64,000 bases of DNA from Achromobacter ruhlandii (GTDB lineage Bacteria > Pseudomonadota > Gammaproteobacteria > Burkholderiales > Burkholderiaceae_B): positions 36,412 to 100,411 of the forward strand of contig NZ_CADIJL010000022.1 in assembly GCF_902859695.1 (NCBI RefSeq). The letters run 5' to 3'. This document shows, in pieces, positions 44,421 through 53,093 of this stretch. Made by a program: the position numbers and the translations under genes. Positions within the stretch are counted from its first letter, which is position 1; the number at the start of each line of letters is the position of its first letter. The notes beneath the pieces are model-generated. The model did no database searches. It had not been told where the DNA came from and worked only from the letters and a program-made list of their open reading frames with translations.

Positions 44421-45398
44421 ATGCAGTGGGAACGTCGTTTTCTTGGCGCCTTGTGTGGCGTGGCTATGCTGTGGGGCGCGCAAGCCAGTGCGGCAGATCG
44501 ATTCCCAGACCGTCCGGTTAGATTGATCGTGCCGCAATCCGCGGGGTCGGGCGGCGACGTCGTCGCCCGATTGCTGGGAGAGCGCATCGGCGCGTCGCTG
44601 GGGCAGCCAGTGGTGATCGAAAACCGTCCGGGCGCCAACGGCATCATTGCCGCCAGCTTTGTCGCGAAGGCGCCCGCCGACGGCTACACCCTGATGCTGG
44701 CCGGGGTATCACAGATGAGCTTCAACCCGCGGCTGTACAAATCACTGGCATACCGGGCAGATAAGGACTTCACATATATCTCGCCAGTAGTGGACACCCC
44801 CTTTCTTCTGGTCGCCAGCAAGACCAGCGGGATCAAGTCGCTGAAGGGACTGCAGACGGCCGCCAAGGCCAAACCAGGCACACTGAGCTTCGCCAGCGCA
44901 GGCGCGGGTAACTCTACCCATCTGTCCACGGAAATGATTGCGGAGGCGGCGGGCATCAAGCTGATGCATGTGCCGTTCAAAGGTTCGGGCCCCGCCTTGA
45001 ACGCCGTGTTGGGCGGACAGGTGGACGTGATGACCAGTGTGCTGGGCGCCGCGTTGCCCCAGGTGACAGCAGGCAACCTGGTGCCCTTGGCGGTGTTGGC
45101 CGACAGCCGCGCGCCAGACTTGCCCGATGTGCCCACGCTGCGCGAAGCGGGAATTCAAGCGCCGGTGATGCCGGGCTGGTTCGCGGTAGTGGGACCGGCC
45201 GCGATGGACGAAGGCGTGGTGTCCCGCCTGAACTCGGCCGTGCAGGAAGCCTTGGCCGACAAGGCGATTCAGCAACGCTTGCGCGCGCTTTACCTGGTGC
45301 CCATTCCGGGCACGGCGCAGGGCATTGCACAGCGTGCCGCCACGGATGCCGAAGTCTGGGGCGCCTTCATCCAGCGTGCCGGCGTTCAGGCCGAATAG
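44421..45398 (+). CDS. Bug/TctC-family periplasmic binding protein (first of pair)
   Basis: 325-aa solute-binding protein of tripartite tricarboxylate transporters. Signal peptide ends near QASAA-D; the mature protein starts with FPDRPVRLIVPQSAGSGGD, the Bug signature loop, and has ENRPGANG and MHVPFKGSGPALNAVLGG. ATG 44421 follows GGGGAAATAACT. It is followed 32 bp later by a second Bug gene. No permease genes are nearby, so it must use TctAB encoded elsewhere or act as a sensor. Confidence 0.93.
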   Translation: MQWERRFLGALCGVAMLWGAQASAADRFPDRPVRLIVPQSAGSGGDVVARLLGERIGASLGQPVVIENRPGANGIIAASFVAKAPADGYTLMLAGVSQMSFNPRLYKSLAYRADKDFTYISPVVDTPFLLVASKTSGIKSLKGLQTAAKAKPGTLSFASAGAGNSTHLSTEMIAEAAGIKLMHVPFKGSGPALNAVLGGQVDVMTSVLGAALPQVTAGNLVPLAVLADSRAPDLPDVPTLREAGIQAPVMPGWFAVVGPAAMDEGVVSRLNSAVQEALADKAIQQRLRALYLVPIPGTAQGIAQRAATDAEVWGAFIQRAGVQAE

Positions 45399-45430
45399 CG
45401 CGATCACTACTCTCTTGTTCAAGGAATGGC

Positions 45431-46408
45431 ATGAAGACGTCTCTATTCGGCTTTGGGCTGAGCGTGGTCGTGGCGGCGGGCGGACTGCCGGCCGCGCATG
45501 CGGAGTCCGCCTGGCCGAGCAAACCCATACGCCTTATCGTTCCTTTCGCGGCCGGCGGCTCTACCGACATTGTGGCGCGAAAAGTGGGCCAGAAGCTCGG
45601 CGAGAAGGTGGGCCAGCCGGTTGTGGTGGAAAACAAGCCCGGCGCGGGCGGCACGATCGGCGCGGCCTATGCGCGCAGCCAGCCGGGCGACGGCTACACC
45701 TTGTTCCTGGGTACGGTCAGCACGCAATCTGTCGCGCCGTTCCTGTATAAATCGCTGACGTACGATCCGGTGACGGACTTCGCGGCGCTGGCAATGATCG
45801 CCACCGTGCCCAATGTGGTGGTCGTCAACAAATCTTTGGGCATCTCGACCTTGGCGGACCTCGTGAAGCAGGGCCGCTCGCGGCAAGGCGGGATCAGCTA
45901 TGGATCGAGCGGCCAGGGGTCTTCGAATCATCTGGCGACCGAAGTGCTGCGCTCCAGCCTGAACGTGCCGTTCACTCATGTGCCATATCGCGGTTCGGGC
46001 CCGGCGCTGACGGACACCATGGCCGGCCATGTCGATTTCATGCTGGACGTGGTGATGACGTCGCTGCCCTATATCCAACGAGGCGATCTGAAAGCCGTAG
46101 CGGTGACATCAAAGGAGCGGGTAGACGTCTTGCCTGACGTACCCACCGTGGCCGAACAGGGATATCCCGAATTCGAAGCCACCGGCTGGTTCGGACTATT
46201 TGCGCCGAAGGGCATATCGGCGCCGCTGGCTGAGCAGATCACGAGCACCCTCAAGGAAGTCCTGAGCGAGGACGACATGAAGCAGTACTTCCTGGCGCAA
46301 GGCGCGGTCCCCGGCGGTGTGACGGGCAAGGCGTTCGAAGCGGTGGTGGCCCAGGACCGGGAGCAATGGGGGAAGGTCGCAAAGTCCGCCGGCATCAATC
46401 CGGAATGA
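45431..46408 (+). CDS. Bug/TctC-family periplasmic binding protein (second of pair)
   Basis: 325 aa. Signal peptide ends near AHAES; the Bug motif IRLIVPFAAGGSTDIVARKVG and ENKPGAGGTIG are intact, with FTHVPYRGSGPALTDTMAG in the second lobe. It is preceded by AAGGAATGGC. It differs enough from the neighbour to be an older paralogue, not a recent copy. Convergent with a LysR gene. Confidence 0.93.
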   Translation: MKTSLFGFGLSVVVAAGGLPAAHAESAWPSKPIRLIVPFAAGGSTDIVARKVGQKLGEKVGQPVVVENKPGAGGTIGAAYARSQPGDGYTLFLGTVSTQSVAPFLYKSLTYDPVTDFAALAMIATVPNVVVVNKSLGISTLADLVKQGRSRQGGISYGSSGQGSSNHLATEVLRSSLNVPFTHVPYRGSGPALTDTMAGHVDFMLDVVMTSLPYIQRGDLKAVAVTSKERVDVLPDVPTVAEQGYPEFEATGWFGLFAPKGISAPLAEQITSTLKEVLSEDDMKQYFLAQGAVPGGVTGKAFEAVVAQDREQWGKVAKSAGINPE

Positions 46409-46419
46409 CAGGCGCGGCG

Positions 46420-47349
46420 CTATGCGCCAAGCCACGTAACCCCCTGCCAACGTTTGGTGGCCACCAGGTCGCGCATTGTCTCGATGACCAGATCGTGTAT
46501 GGCCATGCAGCCCAGGCTGGTCTGTGCCTGGGCTGACAGGCACAGCGAGGCGCGCCGATGGAAGTTTGGATCGTTGATGGGAATGGCCGTCACGGATGCG
46601 CCGGGCGCTTCGCTGCCGGCCAGCGCCGACGTCGGCAGGATTGTCCAGCCCCGCTTCGCGCGTACGGCGGCCAGCAGGATCGATACCGCGCTGGTTTCCG
46701 CGACAAGCGTGTACTGAAGCCCGGCCTCGGCAAATGCCCGCTCGATCAGCACGCGAATGGAATTGGGAAAGCTGGGCAGCAGCAGCGGCAGCCCTGCCAC
46801 CTCTTGCAGCGAGACGGCCTTGACGCCGCCAGGCAACCGCGCTCCGACCAGCATCAGTTCTTCGTCCAGCAGGGGCGTGACCTGCATACGGGGCTGCTGC
46901 TGCACATCCATGGCGATCGCCACGTCCATGCGCTGGCGGGCCACGGCTTCGCCCAAATCGGCGCTGCTACCTTCAATCAGTTCCAGCGTCACTTCGGGCA
47001 TGCGCGCCGACACCGCTTCGATCAACAGGTCGGCCAGCACGCGCGATGTGCTGGTGGGCAAGCCTAGCGTGACGTGGCCCGCCGGCGTATCGCGCCCGCG
47101 CTCGACCGCGACGCGCGCCTCTTCCACTTGCCGTAACACCATCTTCGCGTGCCGGTACAGCACGCGGCCGATGTCGGTCGTGCTGACGCCCATGGGGCTG
47201 CGCACCAAGAGCCGCGTATTGAATTCGGCTTCGAGATTGGCCACATGCTGGCTGAGCGAGGGCTGAGCGATATGCAGCGCTTGCGCCGCGGCGGTAATGC
47301 TCTCGAGTTCGACGATGTGGGTGAAGTAGCGCAGTTGTCTCAGGTCCAT
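46420..47349 (-). CDS. LysR-family transcriptional regulator
   Basis: 309 aa. HTH with ITAAAQALHIAQPSLSQHVANLE and an effector domain from GHVTLGLPTSTSRVLADLL onward; this resembles the Nac/CysB-like subgroup that controls aromatic and nitrogen catabolism. Divergent from the CocE-type hydrolase gene with a LysR box in between, and convergent with the Bug pair. Likely regulator of the hydrolase and transporter genes. Confidence 0.93.
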   Translation of the reverse strand: MDLRQLRYFTHIVELESITAAAQALHIAQPSLSQHVANLEAEFNTRLLVRSPMGVSTTDIGRVLYRHAKMVLRQVEEARVAVERGRDTPAGHVTLGLPTSTSRVLADLLIEAVSARMPEVTLELIEGSSADLGEAVARQRMDVAIAMDVQQQPRMQVTPLLDEELMLVGARLPGGVKAVSLQEVAGLPLLLPSFPNSIRVLIERAFAEAGLQYTLVAETSAVSILLAAVRAKRGWTILPTSALAGSEAPGASVTAIPINDPNFHRRASLCLSAQAQTSLGCMAIHDLVIETMRDLVATKRWQGVTWLGA

Positions 47350-47460
47350 AAGCGATACCTATTACTTGATCTCGGCCGCTATCAGAACATGTGTTTCACG
47401 GCATTTATCCCTGGTGAATACCCTAGGTTTTCAGGGGTTTTCACGCGCGTCCCCCCAATT

Positions 47461-47475
47461 ATAGGTTTGCCCTAT
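47461..47475. promoter_or_regulatory. LysR-type T-N11-A box
   Basis: ATAGG-TTTGC-CCTAT, a perfect 5-bp inverted repeat with T47462 and A47474 separated by eleven bases, in the divergent LysR/hydrolase gap. Fits the LysR recognition consensus. Confidence 0.6.
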
Positions 47476-47538
47476 GCATGTATAGAAATGCCGTATTGGA
47501 TTCCCGATTCCGCACTTTCTAAGATGGGGGGATTGCCG

Positions 47539-49410
47539 ATGATCAGGACCGCCATGCATTCCACCCTAAGCCAATCCTCAGCCTGGAACGTCACGCCCGC
47601 CGCCTATGCCCACTCGCGTCCGAACACGCACGCGATTCCCGAACCTGTCTCGCGCTATCTGGCGATGCGCGACGGATGCCGCCTTGCCATTGATGTTTAC
47701 GTGCCGCAGCCCATTGGCGACACCGGCAACGCCAGCAACCGCTATCCCACGATCACCTTGTTCACGCCGTATTACCGGCGCTTCAAGATGGATCCCGGCG
47801 CCGAGGGTGAGCGTGCGCCCAACATCGCCAAGTTCCGCGATTATCTGGTGCCTCGCGGTTATGCGCTGGTCGTGATTGACGTGCGGGGCACCGGGGCAAG
47901 CTTCGGGACCCGCGACAGCTTCCGTTCGCCGCGCGAGCGCGATGACAGCGTCGAGGTCGTGGACTGGATCGTCGCGCAGCCCTGGTCGGATGGGGCGGTG
48001 GGCGCCACGGGTATTTCCTATCTGGGAGCTGCTTCGGACTTCCTGGCAAGCACGGGCCATCCTGCCGTACGAGCGATAGCGCCGTTGTTCTCTGTGTGGG
48101 ATACCTATACCGACAACTATTTTCCGGGCGGCATCGCCTTGAAGGCTTTGACGCAAAGCTACGACGATCTGATGGTGGCGCTGGATCACGATCAGCGCCA
48201 TATGCTGTCGAGCGTGGTGTATTACTCCAATCCGGCCTATCAGGGCCCGCAGCCAGTGGACGACGATTCTTCCGGGGTGCTGGTAGCGCAAGCTATCCAG
48301 GAGCATTTGGCGAACTTTCGGCAAACGGAGTTCATGCCCGAATTCCGCTTTCGCGAAGATCCCTTGCCTTACGACCCCGGGTTCAGTTCCGCATCCTTCA
48401 GTCCGTACAGCGTCTCGTCTGGCATCGGCAAGGACGTCGCGGTGCTGTCGGTGTCGGGTTGGATGGACGGAGCGGGTTACATGAACGGCGCCATCTCGCG
48501 ATTTCTTACCTTGGCGGACAACCCCCGGCATTTGCTGCTGGGCCCATGGGATCACGGCGCCCGCATCGATGTGTCACCGTGGCGCGGCACGCAGATGGCG
48601 GATTTTCCGTGGCTGGCGGAAGTGCTGAGGTTCTTCGACCATTACCTGATGGGCCTGCCCACAGGCCTGGACGCAGAAGATCCGGTGCATTACTGCGCCC
48701 TGCATGCCGAGCAATGGCGTAGCGCATCGCAGTGGCCGCCATTGTCCGCGGCTGAAGAGACCGTATTGTTTCTGCAGGCGGGGGCTAAGCTGGCGAACCG
48801 TCCCGACGCCGAAGCAGGCGTCAGCCGCCACCAGGTCGACTTTTCAATTGGCACCGGGCGGGGAACGCGCTATGAGCGCATTGCCGCCATCAACAGCACG
48901 GAATACTATCCGGATTGGCAAGGCCGCACAGACCGCATGGCAAGCTTTACATCCGAGCCGCTGGCGCGTGCGGCCGAGCTGGCGGGGCATGCGGTGGCCG
49001 ATATCTGGTTGACCAGCAGCGAACCCGACGGCGCCTTGTTTGTGTACCTGACCGAGGTCGAGGCGGACGGGACCGAACGTTATGTCACGGAAGGGTTGCT
49101 GCGGTTGCTGCATAGGAAGGAATCGTCGTGCCCGGACACGTATCGCACGACCTGGCCCTTTCGCACGTTCAGCAAAGCCGATGCCGCGCCCATGACGCCG
49201 GGACGGCAGGAACACATACGTCTCGCGTTGCTGCCCACCGCATGGCGGTTTTCAAAGGGTAGCCGGATACGCGTATCGCTTGCCGGGGCCGACCGGGATC
49301 ATTGCGGGCAAGTGCCTCACGGCAGACCGCCATTGTGGGAGGTCGGCCACGGCGCCGCGCAGGCATCGCGCATCAGCTTGCCGCTAGCATTTGACAAGAA
49401 CAACCCATGA
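47539..49410 (+). CDS. CocE/NonD-family hydrolase
   Basis: 623-aa alpha/beta hydrolase of the X-Pro dipeptidyl-peptidase/cocaine esterase family. Nucleophile S160 lies in GATGISYLG, the oxyanion-type region in DVRGTGASFGTRD, and a C-terminal jelly-roll domain (about 400-620) completes the fold. ATG 47539 (GGGGGGA upstream) or ATG 47554 (AGGA upstream) may be used. No signal peptide. It overlaps the GAF gene by 4 bp. Divergent from LysR and near two Bug receptors, so it probably cleaves an imported ester or amide. Confidence 0.9.
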   Translation: MIRTAMHSTLSQSSAWNVTPAAYAHSRPNTHAIPEPVSRYLAMRDGCRLAIDVYVPQPIGDTGNASNRYPTITLFTPYYRRFKMDPGAEGERAPNIAKFRDYLVPRGYALVVIDVRGTGASFGTRDSFRSPRERDDSVEVVDWIVAQPWSDGAVGATGISYLGAASDFLASTGHPAVRAIAPLFSVWDTYTDNYFPGGIALKALTQSYDDLMVALDHDQRHMLSSVVYYSNPAYQGPQPVDDDSSGVLVAQAIQEHLANFRQTEFMPEFRFREDPLPYDPGFSSASFSPYSVSSGIGKDVAVLSVSGWMDGAGYMNGAISRFLTLADNPRHLLLGPWDHGARIDVSPWRGTQMADFPWLAEVLRFFDHYLMGLPTGLDAEDPVHYCALHAEQWRSASQWPPLSAAEETVLFLQAGAKLANRPDAEAGVSRHQVDFSIGTGRGTRYERIAAINSTEYYPDWQGRTDRMASFTSEPLARAAELAGHAVADIWLTSSEPDGALFVYLTEVEADGTERYVTEGLLRLLHRKESSCPDTYRTTWPFRTFSKADAAPMTPGRQEHIRLALLPTAWRFSKGSRIRVSLAGADRDHCGQVPHGRPPLWEVGHGAAQASRISLPLAFDKNNP

Positions 49411-49919
49411 CGACACACGATACGGACAATGGATTTGGACGGCTGGCGGGCGTGTCGTGGACGGAGCTGGAGGGCCTTGCAAACGCCGTGGCTGCCCCTG
49501 AGCGACACACGTTGCTGGCTTGCCTGGACCGCTTGCTGGACCGGCATGTCGGACACAAGTTGTTCACGGCTTTGCAGTACCGCCACGCCGAGGGGCTGGC
49601 CATCCGGCTTTATAGTAGTCGACCCGACGCCTATCCCCCTTCCGGCTCCAAGCAGATCGGTGGCGCCCCGGCGCTGACGCGCATGTTCGAAACCGGCCGG
49701 GCGCAGTTGGCGCCCGATGCCGCAGCCGTGCGAGCTGACTTCCTGGACGCCTCCAGCATATTTGGGCTGGGGTGCGAAAGCGTGCTCAACGTGCCGGTCA
49801 TGCATCGCGGCCAGTTGCTGGGCCAGATCAACCTACTGCATGAGGCCAACTACTTCCTGCCGCATCACGTCGCTGTAGCATCCACGCTGGCACAGATGGC
49901 AGCGGTTGCCTTTCGCTGA
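49407..49919 (+). CDS. GAF-domain protein
   Basis: 170-aa single GAF domain protein; RLYSSRPDAYP and SVLNVPVMHRGQLLGQINLLHEANYF are the core strands. No output domain is present. The ATG overlaps the hydrolase stop (ATGA), so the two are coupled. GAF-only proteins beside CocE hydrolases may bind a small ligand; here the role is unknown. Confidence 0.85.
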   Translation: MTTHDTDNGFGRLAGVSWTELEGLANAVAAPERHTLLACLDRLLDRHVGHKLFTALQYRHAEGLAIRLYSSRPDAYPPSGSKQIGGAPALTRMFETGRAQLAPDAAAVRADFLDASSIFGLGCESVLNVPVMHRGQLLGQINLLHEANYFLPHHVAVASTLAQMAAVAFR

Positions 49920-50005
49920 AACCGGCGTCATTCGAGGTCGCATACGCTTTGGATCTGAAGCCTACGCGCTCTAGGAGCTTCGCCTGACTGTGTCTTGCGT
50001 GTGCA

Positions 50006-50086
50006 GGGGCCAATGGAATGTATCCGCCTCCTTGCTCGTGGGTCAAGGCTTGTGGACGTGCACTCCAAGTCGCGCACGTTGGCCCC
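50006..50086. other. nested inverted repeats in a non-coding gap
   Basis: GGGGCCAA (50006-50013) pairs perfectly with TTGGCCCC (50079-50086), and ACGTGC (50056-50061) with GCACGT (50074-50079) inside it. The 389-bp gap 49920-50308 has no convincing gene. Could be a structured RNA, a termination element or a relic of a mobile-element end. Confidence 0.4.
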
Positions 50087-50308
50087 TTTCGCCATTTTCG
50101 GAATTCTCTGATTTTCAATCAATCAACTGCCGGCTAGAGTGCGAGCCAACAGCGTGGCTTCTCACACCTAGCGCAGGCGGGGCAGCCACGCAGCTTTATA
50201 GGGTTGTAAGAAGTTGCTTTTTGGTAACCGATTGCGCAGCCGGATCACGGCAATGAGCGCGGGGAAAGCGATGGTCGTTCGAAACGTGCAAGACAACAGG
50301 AGCAATTG

Positions 50309-50977
50309 ATGCTGAATAGGTTGTTAGTGGTGGGGGTGCTGGCCTTGTCTGCGGCCGGTTGCGCCACGGAACGTTCCCAGTCGGTCGCGGTGCCCACGGT
50401 CGCCGCGGCCAGCAAGCCCTACCAGGGCGTGCGCAGCCCGATCTCGGTGGGCAAGTTCGACAACCGCACCAACTACCTGCGCGGCGTGTTCTCCGATGGC
50501 GTCGATCGTCTGGGCGGCCAGGCCAAGACCATCCTGGTCAGCCACTTGCAGCGCAGCGGTCGATTCCAGGTCATGGACCGCGACAACCTGTCTGAAATTG
50601 CCCAGGAAGCGGCGTTCAACAAGAAAGCCAGCCAGATCAAGGGCGCGCGCTACGTGGTGACGGGCGACGTCACGGCGTTCGGCCGCAAGGTGACCGGAGA
50701 CCAGCAACTGTTCGGCATCCTCGGCCGGGGCAAGGAACAAGTGGCCTACGCCAAGGTTGACCTCAACGTGGTCGACGTGACGACCTCCGAAGTGGTCTAT
50801 TCCGCGTCGGGCGCGGGTGAATACAGCCTGTCCAACCGCGAAGTCATCGGCTTCGGCGGCACCGCCGGCTACGACTCGACGCTGAACGGCAAGGTGCTGG
50901 ACCTGGCGATCCGTGAGGCCGTCGACCGGCTGGTCGACGGTATCGAACAGGGCGCCTGGCAGCCCAACCAGCCCTGA
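50309..50977 (+). CDS. CsgG-family outer-membrane lipoprotein
   Basis: 222-aa lipoprotein with lipobox LSAAGC (Cys19 acylated) and a CsgG-like fold: ISVGKFDNRTNY, RSGRFQVMDRDNL and ARYVVTGDVTAFG are typical. ATG 50309 has AGGAG upstream. First gene of a three-lipoprotein operon (CsgG-like, DUF4810, DUF799). No curli genes are near, so it is not CsgG itself; family members form or stabilise envelope complexes. Confidence 0.9.
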   Translation: MLNRLLVVGVLALSAAGCATERSQSVAVPTVAAASKPYQGVRSPISVGKFDNRTNYLRGVFSDGVDRLGGQAKTILVSHLQRSGRFQVMDRDNLSEIAQEAAFNKKASQIKGARYVVTGDVTAFGRKVTGDQQLFGILGRGKEQVAYAKVDLNVVDVTTSEVVYSASGAGEYSLSNREVIGFGGTAGYDSTLNGKVLDLAIREAVDRLVDGIEQGAWQPNQP

Positions 50978-50988
50978 TAGGCAATCCC

Positions 50989-51486
50989 ATGACGAACAAT
51001 CCGGTGAAGGTTCGCCCGCAGGCGTTCGCGCGTACGGGACGCGTATTGGCGGTGGCTGCCCTGGCGTTGCTGGGCGCGTGCGCGCAGCAACCCAAGAACA
51101 TGTACAGCTGGCAATCGTACCAACCTTCGGTCTACGCCTATCTGAAGGACGATGGCGCCGACTACGCGGCTCAAAGCCTGGCGATGCAAAAGAACATCGA
51201 AACCGCGCGGGCGACCAACATGCAATTGCCGCCGGGGTTCCGCGCGCATCTGGGCATGCTGTACCTGAAGCTGGGCGAAGGGGACAAGGGGCTGGAGCAG
51301 TTGGAAGGCGAGAAGGCGGCTTTCCCCGAATCCAAGCCTTTCATGGATTTCCTGCTGCGCAATGCCAGCAAGATTGCGGGCGGCGCCGAAGCGGCCATGC
51401 CGCCTGCGCCCGAGCCGTCCACGGCGCCCGCCGCCAAGCCCGCGCCCACGTCCACCAACGCGCAAGCCGCCAAGCAGGGAGCCTGA
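50989..51486 (+). CDS. DUF4810 lipoprotein
   Basis: 165 aa. An N-terminal extension of about 18 residues leads to a hydrophobic segment and a lipobox LLGAC. The mature domain (MYSWQSYQPSVYAYLKDDG, LPPGFRAHLGMLYLKLGEGDK) is DUF4810, TPR-like; the C-terminal tail is Pro/Ala-rich. It lies 11 bp after the CsgG-like gene and 1 bp before the DUF799 gene. Confidence 0.88.
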   Translation: MTNNPVKVRPQAFARTGRVLAVAALALLGACAQQPKNMYSWQSYQPSVYAYLKDDGADYAAQSLAMQKNIETARATNMQLPPGFRAHLGMLYLKLGEGDKGLEQLEGEKAAFPESKPFMDFLLRNASKIAGGAEAAMPPAPEPSTAPAAKPAPTSTNAQAAKQGA

Positions 51487-51487
51487 C

Positions 51488-52135
51488 ATGCACACAATCA
51501 TGCGAATCGCCGTATTGGCGTTGGTTGCGTTGCTGGCGGGTTGCGCCGCGCCGCAGCGCAACGTGGACTACGCCGCCTTCCGCGAAAGCAAGCCGGCGTC
51601 GATCCTGGTATTGCCGCCTCTGAATACCTCGGTGGACGTGGCGGCGAGCGCGGCGGTGCTGGCGCAGGCGACCATGCCTCTGGCGGAATCGGGCTACTAC
51701 GTCGTGCCCGTCGCCGTCATGGAAGAGACCTTCAAGCAAAATGGCCTGACCAACGCGGACGAAATCCACGAACTGCCGGCCGCGCGCCTGCGCGAAATCT
51801 TCGGCGCGGACGCCGCGTTGTACATGACTGTCAAGGAGTACGGCTCGAAGTATGCCGTGCTGTCCAGTTCGATCACGGTTTCGATCGATGCCGCGTTGGT
51901 GGACCTGCGCACGGGCGCCAAGCTGTGGGATGGCAGCAAGCAGATGGTGCAAGCCAGCAATAGCAGCGGCGGCCTGATCGGCATGCTGGTGCAGGCGGTG
52001 GTGGATCAGGTCGTCAATACGATCTCCGATCGTAGCTATGGCGTCGCCGGCATGACGAACAACCTGCTGCTCAGCGCCGGCACTTCCGGGGGCATTCTGT
52101 ACGGCCCCCGATCTCCAAAGTACGCTGGGCAGTAG
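51488..52135 (+). CDS. DUF799 (GNA1162-type) lipoprotein
   Basis: 215-aa lipoprotein with lipobox ALLAGC. Core segments PASILVLPPLNTSVDV and GADAALYMTVKEYGSKY match the DUF799/GNA1162 family, known from Neisseria as a surface-associated lipoprotein with a TolB-like fold. ATG 51488 follows the DUF4810 stop directly. The three genes together form a conserved envelope operon of unknown function. Confidence 0.9.
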   Translation: MHTIMRIAVLALVALLAGCAAPQRNVDYAAFRESKPASILVLPPLNTSVDVAASAAVLAQATMPLAESGYYVVPVAVMEETFKQNGLTNADEIHELPAARLREIFGADAALYMTVKEYGSKYAVLSSSITVSIDAALVDLRTGAKLWDGSKQMVQASNSSGGLIGMLVQAVVDQVVNTISDRSYGVAGMTNNLLLSAGTSGGILYGPRSPKYAGQ

Positions 52136-53043
52136 CCTCACCTAAACTTTGCATCGGTGGCAGGTCGCGCAACGCCGGACGCCAGCGCGTGGCGGAAGTC
52201 TCTGGCACCGCCCGCCAGCCATCCGTCTACAGCCTCAAGGGCTTGACAAAGTCGATACGAATGGCACTGACGTTGAAATACGAAATCACTTCGGCCACAG
52301 TGACCGCTAACGAATGAACAACTCAGGGCATGTGGCGAGCCTCGTGTTGACAACGCATTGGCTTTTCAATCTACGTAGCTGCAGCGGATTGCGCAGGTGT
52401 TCGGATTCTCTTTGGCGTTCGGACCGGTCAGGAAGCCGTGGTTCAAGCCTACTGTCGAATTTCGTTAAGCTTGAGATTTAGTTCGCTGAAGTTGGCAATA
52501 GCCTTGGCGGAAAGTATCTCGAGCCGTCCGACCTCTTCCGAAGGTGTCCCTATCGGTCGCGGTTGCCGGTAGTCAATGATAGGCGTCAGCGGATGCTGTA
52601 GCCCAGGTCGGAACTGCGATTGACTCGGGTCAGTCTGAAGCAGTCACTTGCGGGATACTTTCAAGGTCTGCTCCTGGCCGGAAGCAGCCAGTGACCACAG
52701 GACCCCGCGCCTTTCATACAAGGCACGGCTTTCTTCTCTTACAAGCCCCAACGTATCGCCGAGTGCCCGAGACGTCCGTGCCTCCTTCCCGATGCCCGTA
52801 CGGGCATATCCCGAATCTGCAAGCTTGGGCTGTCGCGCCAGTTCAATAGCGTTTATTGCAAAGTTCGCCTTTTTAGCCTGCAGGCCGTCCATCCGTACAG
52901 AATAAGAGAAGACGCCTGCGCAATAGCAGGTGTTGCCGGCCAAAGCCAAAAGGCGAACTTCAACAAAAAAAGGCGGACGCTATTCCCGCCCCTCAGGGAT
53001 TCCCCCAATCACATTTCCCTTGCGGAAAATCAATGCTCTATAG
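52136..53043. other. gene-poor kilobase with possible remnants
   Basis: More AT-rich than the flanks. It holds one open frame on the minus strand (52644-52949) and, after its TGA, a further 64 in-frame codons down to 52449 with protein-like composition but no start. The rest shows nothing coding. Looks like decayed DNA. Confidence 0.5.
52644..52949 (-). CDS. possible small hypothetical gene
   Basis: Up to 101 aa, more likely from M19 (MDGLQAKKANFAINAIELA). No family recognised and no clear ribosome-binding site. Its composition is mixed and the frame continues after the TGA at 52644-52646, so it may be part of a decayed longer gene. Low confidence that it is translated. Confidence 0.25.
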   Translation of the reverse strand: MALAGNTCYCAGVFSYSVRMDGLQAKKANFAINAIELARQPKLADSGYARTGIGKEARTSRALGDTLGLVREESRALYERRGVLWSLAASGQEQTLKVSRK

Positions 53044-53056
53044 GACACTTTGTGTC
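53044..53056. promoter_or_regulatory. inverted repeat upstream of Bug gene
   Basis: GACAC-TTT-GTGTC, a perfect 5-bp inverted repeat 37 bp before the Bug start codon; a further GGACAC half-site lies at about 53077. Candidate operator of the Bug/GST/aldolase operon. Confidence 0.4.
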
Positions 53057-53093
53057 ATAGCCGCGATCCAGCGGCGGACACAAGGGGAATCCT

